Below, piece by piece: positions 60,920 to 64,000 of a DNA stretch of 64,000 nt. Under the pieces are notes generated by a model. The model had not been told where the DNA came from and made no database searches. It saw nothing but the letters and a program-made list of their open reading frames with translations. Numbering within the stretch: position 1 is the stretch's first letter; each line of letters opens with the position of its first letter. This stretch comes from Eubacteriales bacterium (GTDB taxonomy: Bacteria > Bacillota > Clostridia > Lachnospirales > Lachnospiraceae). The translations under genes and the position numbers were made by a program. The stretch is taken from contig JAUNPK010000010.1 of assembly GCA_030536855.1 (NCBI GenBank), forward strand, positions 1 through 64,000, written 5' to 3'.

Positions 60920-61501
60920 TTACTCTGTTTCTTTATCCTCATCCTTGTCGCTGTTCTCTGCTGCAATTTTTGATACCACAACGCTTACAATAACAGTGTC
61001 AGGATTCGTAATCACGCTGATTTTAGGATTTTTACTTATTTCAAGATCCTTTACCCTTATTGTGTCGCCAACTCTCAACTTTCCTGCATCTATTACAACC
61101 TTATCTACGAGATTGGCCGGAAGTGCCTTGTAAGAAATCTCCTCTGTAATTTCTTCCAATACGCCTTGTGTTACCATCTCTTTGTTCAGCAACACGATTT
61201 CCGCTGTTGAATGAACCATTTCATCACTGACAAGAGCCTGAAATTCAATATCCATAATCTGTTTTGCATATAATCCGTAATCAATTTCTTTGATTAAAAC
61301 ATCATATTTTTTTCCTTCAACATCCAGAGTAATTCTACTTCCCTTTTCATTATTACGGAGAATTTCATAAACATCCTTCTCCGTCATCTTAACCAAAATG
61401 GAGCCGTCAATCTCTCTACCAAAGAGGTTACCGGTTATGTATCCTTCTCTTCTTAAGGCTCTTACCTTTTTATCTCTTAATTCAGCTTTTAAAGTATCCA
61501 T
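60920..61501 (-). CDS. rplY: 50S ribosomal protein L25 / general stress protein Ctc
   Basis: The 193-aa protein has an N-terminal L25 domain that binds 5S rRNA (LKAELRDKKVRALRREGYITGNLFGREIDGSILVKM) and a C-terminal TL5/Ctc beta domain (VTQGVLEEITEEISYKALPANLVDKVVIDAGKLRVGDTIRVKDLEI), with an acidic tail. This is the long Ctc form. It is transcribed alone with a strong terminator. AGGAAAAGTC precedes ATG 61501. Confidence 0.92.
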   Translation of the reverse strand: MDTLKAELRDKKVRALRREGYITGNLFGREIDGSILVKMTEKDVYEILRNNEKGSRITLDVEGKKYDVLIKEIDYGLYAKQIMDIEFQALVSDEMVHSTAEIVLLNKEMVTQGVLEEITEEISYKALPANLVDKVVIDAGKLRVGDTIRVKDLEISKNPKISVITNPDTVIVSVVVSKIAAENSDKDEDKETE

Positions 61502-61647
61502 TTGACTTTTCCTCCAAAACGATTAATCAATATTATCGCCTTGTGATCACGAGGACTTTCTGATATCAACTGTGTTCTATTCCTTTTTCCAGCCAATGTC
61601 AATAACGCAATAGTATACTTTTTATATTTTTTATATTTTGTTTATAC

Positions 61648-61671
61648 TTTTTTAATGGGGTCTGACCCCTC
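61648..61671. repeat. GGGGTCTGACCCC palindrome, copy g (solo core)
   Basis: Core at 61657-61669 with a short TTTTTTAAT arm on the left and no mirrored arm. It lies downstream of the 202-aa gene. Confidence 0.75.
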
Positions 61672-61682
61672 TACAAACTTAT

Positions 61683-62291
61683 TTATACTCGTCTTTTAAG
61701 AATTTCACTGACAATAACGGCATTCTTTATATTGTTTTTATCCTGAAGCAATGTACGGAACTGAGATGCCTTTTCTTTTTTCTCCGTGTGAACAATCTCA
61801 TCGTTATATTCATGACCACAATCGTAATTTGCAAATTTAGTTCCACCCTGCATATCAGAATATGTCCCGGTACTTCCCGCCACCATACGTTCCGAATGAA
61901 ACTCCTCATGATCTAATGTTCCCATATACGGTTTTTGCTGTACCTGTTGTGCCTGTGGTTGCTGCATCTGCTGCGGTCTTTGATTAAAATTGTTCCTCTG
62001 CATTATAGCCTGCTTAAGATTATCCATTTCTGACTGGCTCATTTTATCGCCGTTCACAGTATGTATCTGTTGCTGCTGATGATTTGTATAACCGGAACCA
62101 TAGCCGTTACCAGACTGGACATTGCCATTAGGAAAATTCCTATAATCAAAATTATTATTTCCACCGGTATTTTGTCTATTCAAATGATTATTGTTAATTC
62201 TGTTGCGGTCATTCTTTTTCTTGGAATTATTGGCATACACGATAAGAATAATCACCATCATAATAAAATAAAATAAAACCATTAAATCCAC
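61683..62291 (-). CDS. Gln/Asn-rich single-pass membrane protein, unknown
   Basis: The 202-aa protein has one N-terminal membrane helix (MVLFYFIMMVIILIVYA), then a basic segment and a low-complexity region rich in Asn and Gln (RQNTGGNNNFDYRNFPNGN; QQMQQPQAQQVQQKP). The C-terminal 80 aa are ordered in character, with a His/Cys-bearing KFANYDCGHEYNDE and a helical end (KASQFRTLLQDKNNIKNAVIVSEILKRRV). It lies 18 bp downstream of floA on the same strand, so the two probably work together. I do not know the family. Confidence 0.7.
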   Translation of the reverse strand: MDLMVLFYFIMMVIILIVYANNSKKKNDRNRINNNHLNRQNTGGNNNFDYRNFPNGNVQSGNGYGSGYTNHQQQQIHTVNGDKMSQSEMDNLKQAIMQRNNFNQRPQQMQQPQAQQVQQKPYMGTLDHEEFHSERMVAGSTGTYSDMQGGTKFANYDCGHEYNDEIVHTEKKEKASQFRTLLQDKNNIKNAVIVSEILKRRV

Positions 62292-62309
62292 CCACTTCCC
62301 ATGGCAAGA

Positions 62310-63251
62310 TTAATTGTTCACCGGTGTTTCACCTGCTATAGATTCTCTCATGCGAGTATCTGCCTTTAAATTCTGCAAATTATAATAATCATTAAAACCC
62401 ATTTTGCCTGTACGAAGTGCTTCTGCAAGTGCTTTAGGTACTTCTGCCTCGGCAGCTACAACCTCAGCTCTCATCTCCTGTTCCCTTGCAACCGCAGCTG
62501 CTCTACGTTCCTCCGCCTTAGCCTGAGCAATATTCTTATCAGCTTCAGCCTGAAGACTCTGTAAATGCGCACCTATATTTCTTCCGATATCAACATCTGC
62601 AATATCAATTGAAAGAATCTGGTATGCTGTTCCCACATCAAGTCCCTTAGCAAGAATCGCCTTTGAAATGGTATCAGGATTCTCAAGCACGCTCTTGTGT
62701 GAATCTGCTGAGCCAACTGTTGTTACAATACCTTCACCAACTCTGGCAATAACTGTTGCTTCACCTGCACCACCCACAAGACAATTAATATTAGTTCTAA
62801 CAGTAACTCTTGCCTTAACTAAAAGTTCAATACCATCCTTAGCTACAGCCGAAATATTTGGTGTCTCAATAACCTTAGGATTAACACTCATCTTAACAGC
62901 ATCAAGTACATCTCTACCTGCAAGGTCAATTGCTGCTGCCATTTCAAATGGAATATTCATTCCGGCACGGCTTGATGCAATCAATGCATTAACTACAGCC
63001 TCAACACGTCCACCTGCCATATAATGTGACTCAAGCTGATTAGTGTTGATTGGTAATCCGGCCTTTCTTGCCTGAATTAATGGAAGTACTATTCTTGCAG
63101 GTGGTACCTTACGAAGTCTCATACCTATAAGTGTACCAATACCCACATGCGCTCCTGATGCCAATGCTGTAATCCAAAGTCTCATTGGAACGAACCAGAA
63201 AAGCAGAATAATAAAAAATAAAACAACACCTATTCCTATTACGTATCCCAT
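62310..63251 (-). CDS. floA: Flotillin-like protein FloA
   Basis: FloA organises functional membrane microdomains. The 313-aa protein has an N-terminal membrane hairpin ([25 protein letters not shown]), then [35 protein letters not shown] and [46 protein letters not shown], diagnostic of the FloA/YqfA family, and a charged Ala/Glu-rich coiled coil ([28 protein letters not shown]). ATG 63251 follows GGGAGG by 10 nt; the frame from 63290 starts upstream of that site. Confidence 0.95.
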   Translation of the reverse strand: MGYVIGIGVVLFFIILLFWFVPMRLWITALASGAHVGIGTLIGMRLRKVPPARIVLPLIQARKAGLPINTNQLESHYMAGGRVEAVVNALIASSRAGMNIPFEMAAAIDLAGRDVLDAVKMSVNPKVIETPNISAVAKDGIELLVKARVTVRTNINCLVGGAGEATVIARVGEGIVTTVGSADSHKSVLENPDTISKAILAKGLDVGTAYQILSIDIADVDIGRNIGAHLQSLQAEADKNIAQAKAEERRAAAVAREQEMRAEVVAAEAEVPKALAEALRTGKMGFNDYYNLQNLKADTRMRESIAGETPVNN

Positions 63252-63368
63252 AATAAAATTATCCTCCCGTGTAAAATTATATTTATACATAGATTATAAC
63301 ATAAAAATCTATTTTATATCTACAAATATATCATCCCTGAATCCATATTTGAAATTATTATTTTACTG

Positions 63369-64000
63369 TTATCTCCAGTAATGTTTTATTCCCAAAGCAC
63401 TACAGGCTTCCTTAAATCGCTTTGCTCTCTTTGGAAGATTCAAAACAGCCCCCAGCTTGTTGTAAAAGTAAAACGAGGTAACAAGAATCCTGTTAGCTTT
63501 ACCAATCTTGTCCTTGGTTGTCATACCATATCTTTCACCACCAACCTTAGGATGATTTCCTCTCTTATAGTATCTTATAAAATCATCTTCATTTTTTATG
63601 ATATACGGAAGTTTTGCATATCCCAGTCCTACACATCTGTCATTATGAGCATCACTTCCTCCGATACATGGAACTTTGCATCTTTTAGCAAATACCCTTG
63701 CCCTTTTATTACTGTCCTCGCTTTCGCAGGCATTGTAACCTTCCACATAATCAAAATGTATCATATGAAATATCTGATAACCAAATTTCCAATACATCGT
63801 TGCAGCAAAACTCAAAAACGGAGATCCATAAGGGTGGGCAGGTCCTATAGTTCCTCCTGCTGAATGTACAATATATATCAATTTTGACAAGGTCAGCCCT
63901 TTAACTTCCAACAGCCTGTACACCTCATTAGGAGTGTTAACAGGAAGTACAATAATAAAATGTCCGAATTCCATGGTATCGTACTCAATTCCCCGCAGAA
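63369..64000 (-). CDS. PHP-domain metal-dependent hydrolase (partial)
   Basis: Only the C-terminal part is in the window; the frame is open to the right edge and begins there with RGIEYDTMEFGHFIIVLPV. PHP landmarks are GIEYDT, STIVHSAGGTIGPAHPYGS-type (here YIVHSAGGTIGPAHPYGS), YNACESEDSNKRARVFAK and CIGGSDAHNDRCVGLGYAKLP. The visible 210 aa hold the second half of the metal site (HPYG, SDAH). Such proteins are phosphoesterases related to histidinol phosphatase and PolIIIA PHP domains; the substrate is unknown. Confidence 0.85.
   Translation of the reverse strand, partial: LRGIEYDTMEFGHFIIVLPVNTPNEVYRLLEVKGLTLSKLIYIVHSAGGTIGPAHPYGSPFLSFAATMYWKFGYQIFHMIHFDYVEGYNACESEDSNKRARVFAKRCKVPCIGGSDAHNDRCVGLGYAKLPYIIKNEDDFIRYYKRGNHPKVGGERYGMTTKDKIGKANRILVTSFYFYNKLGAVLNLPKRAKRFKEACSALGIKHYWR

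Noticed and set aside
1-64000. CRISPR arrays, tRNA or rRNA genes
   Set aside because: No regularly spaced repeats of 24-40 bp and no cloverleaf or rRNA-like sequence were noticed on either strand.

Overview
This window comes from a low-GC Firmicute, most likely a gut Lachnospiraceae (Lachnospira/Roseburia/Eubacterium-like). The indications are AT-rich DNA, strong GGAGG ribosome sites, a floA/ctc/pflA/larB gene set, several GGDEF/EAL proteins and many multidrug exporters. I see no tRNA, rRNA or CRISPR array. Names rest on motifs read from the translations; no database was searched.

Layout. 1-5.9 kb: trpD, a Fic protein, two small membrane proteins, pheA with a hairpin-rich leader, and a DUF5050-like propeller protein. 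5.9-13.9 kb: a degraded integrative element. It is bounded by a 13-bp repeat and carries an integrase C-terminal remnant at one end and the 3' end of tuf (EF-Tu) at the other. Inside are an unknown 410-aa protein, a P-loop kinase, a tautomerase pseudogene, a GATE-domain permease, a GNAT acetyltransferase, a complete IS21-family element and a three-gene cassette of unknown function. 13.9-22.6 kb: a pyrophosphatase-like/Nudix fusion, cardiolipin synthase, a MarR-controlled heterodimeric ABC exporter whose operon has been split by a MITE, and a sodium:neurotransmitter-type symporter. 22.7-36 kb: VanY-type peptidase, c-di-GMP proteins, pdxR divergent from pdxST, KDPG aldolase, a MATE exporter and an SGNH hydrolase. 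36-42.9 kb: LysR regulator, an amino-acid ABC importer with a fused binding protein and permease, a nitronate monooxygenase/FabK-like enzyme and an ABC-2 exporter. 43-56.7 kb: metY, a chemoreceptor remnant, a hybrid histidine kinase, adenosine deaminase overlapping a RelA/SpoT-domain protein, a DtxR-like regulator, larB, pflA, an OPT transporter overlapping a PqqD-like gene, and a second MATE exporter. 56.7-64 kb: sbcC/sbcD, ribosomal protein L25/Ctc, a Gln-rich membrane protein, flotillin-like FloA and the end of a PHP-domain hydrolase.

The strongest non-genic signal is dispersed structured DNA. Three families are visible. (i) A GGGGTCTGACCCC palindrome with AAAATTTTTATAAA arms occurs at seven loci, and one copy supplies the C-terminus of a MATE protein. 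(ii) A MITE with TAGGC...GCCTA ends occurs twice, once with a 12-bp target duplication at the marR stop codon. (iii) A two-hairpin element ending in its own Shine-Dalgarno sequence lies directly upstream of both pheA and an ABC-transporter gene.

The best candidates for undescribed systems are the three-gene cassette at 11955-13555 and the adenosine deaminase/RelA-domain operon at 47733-50574.
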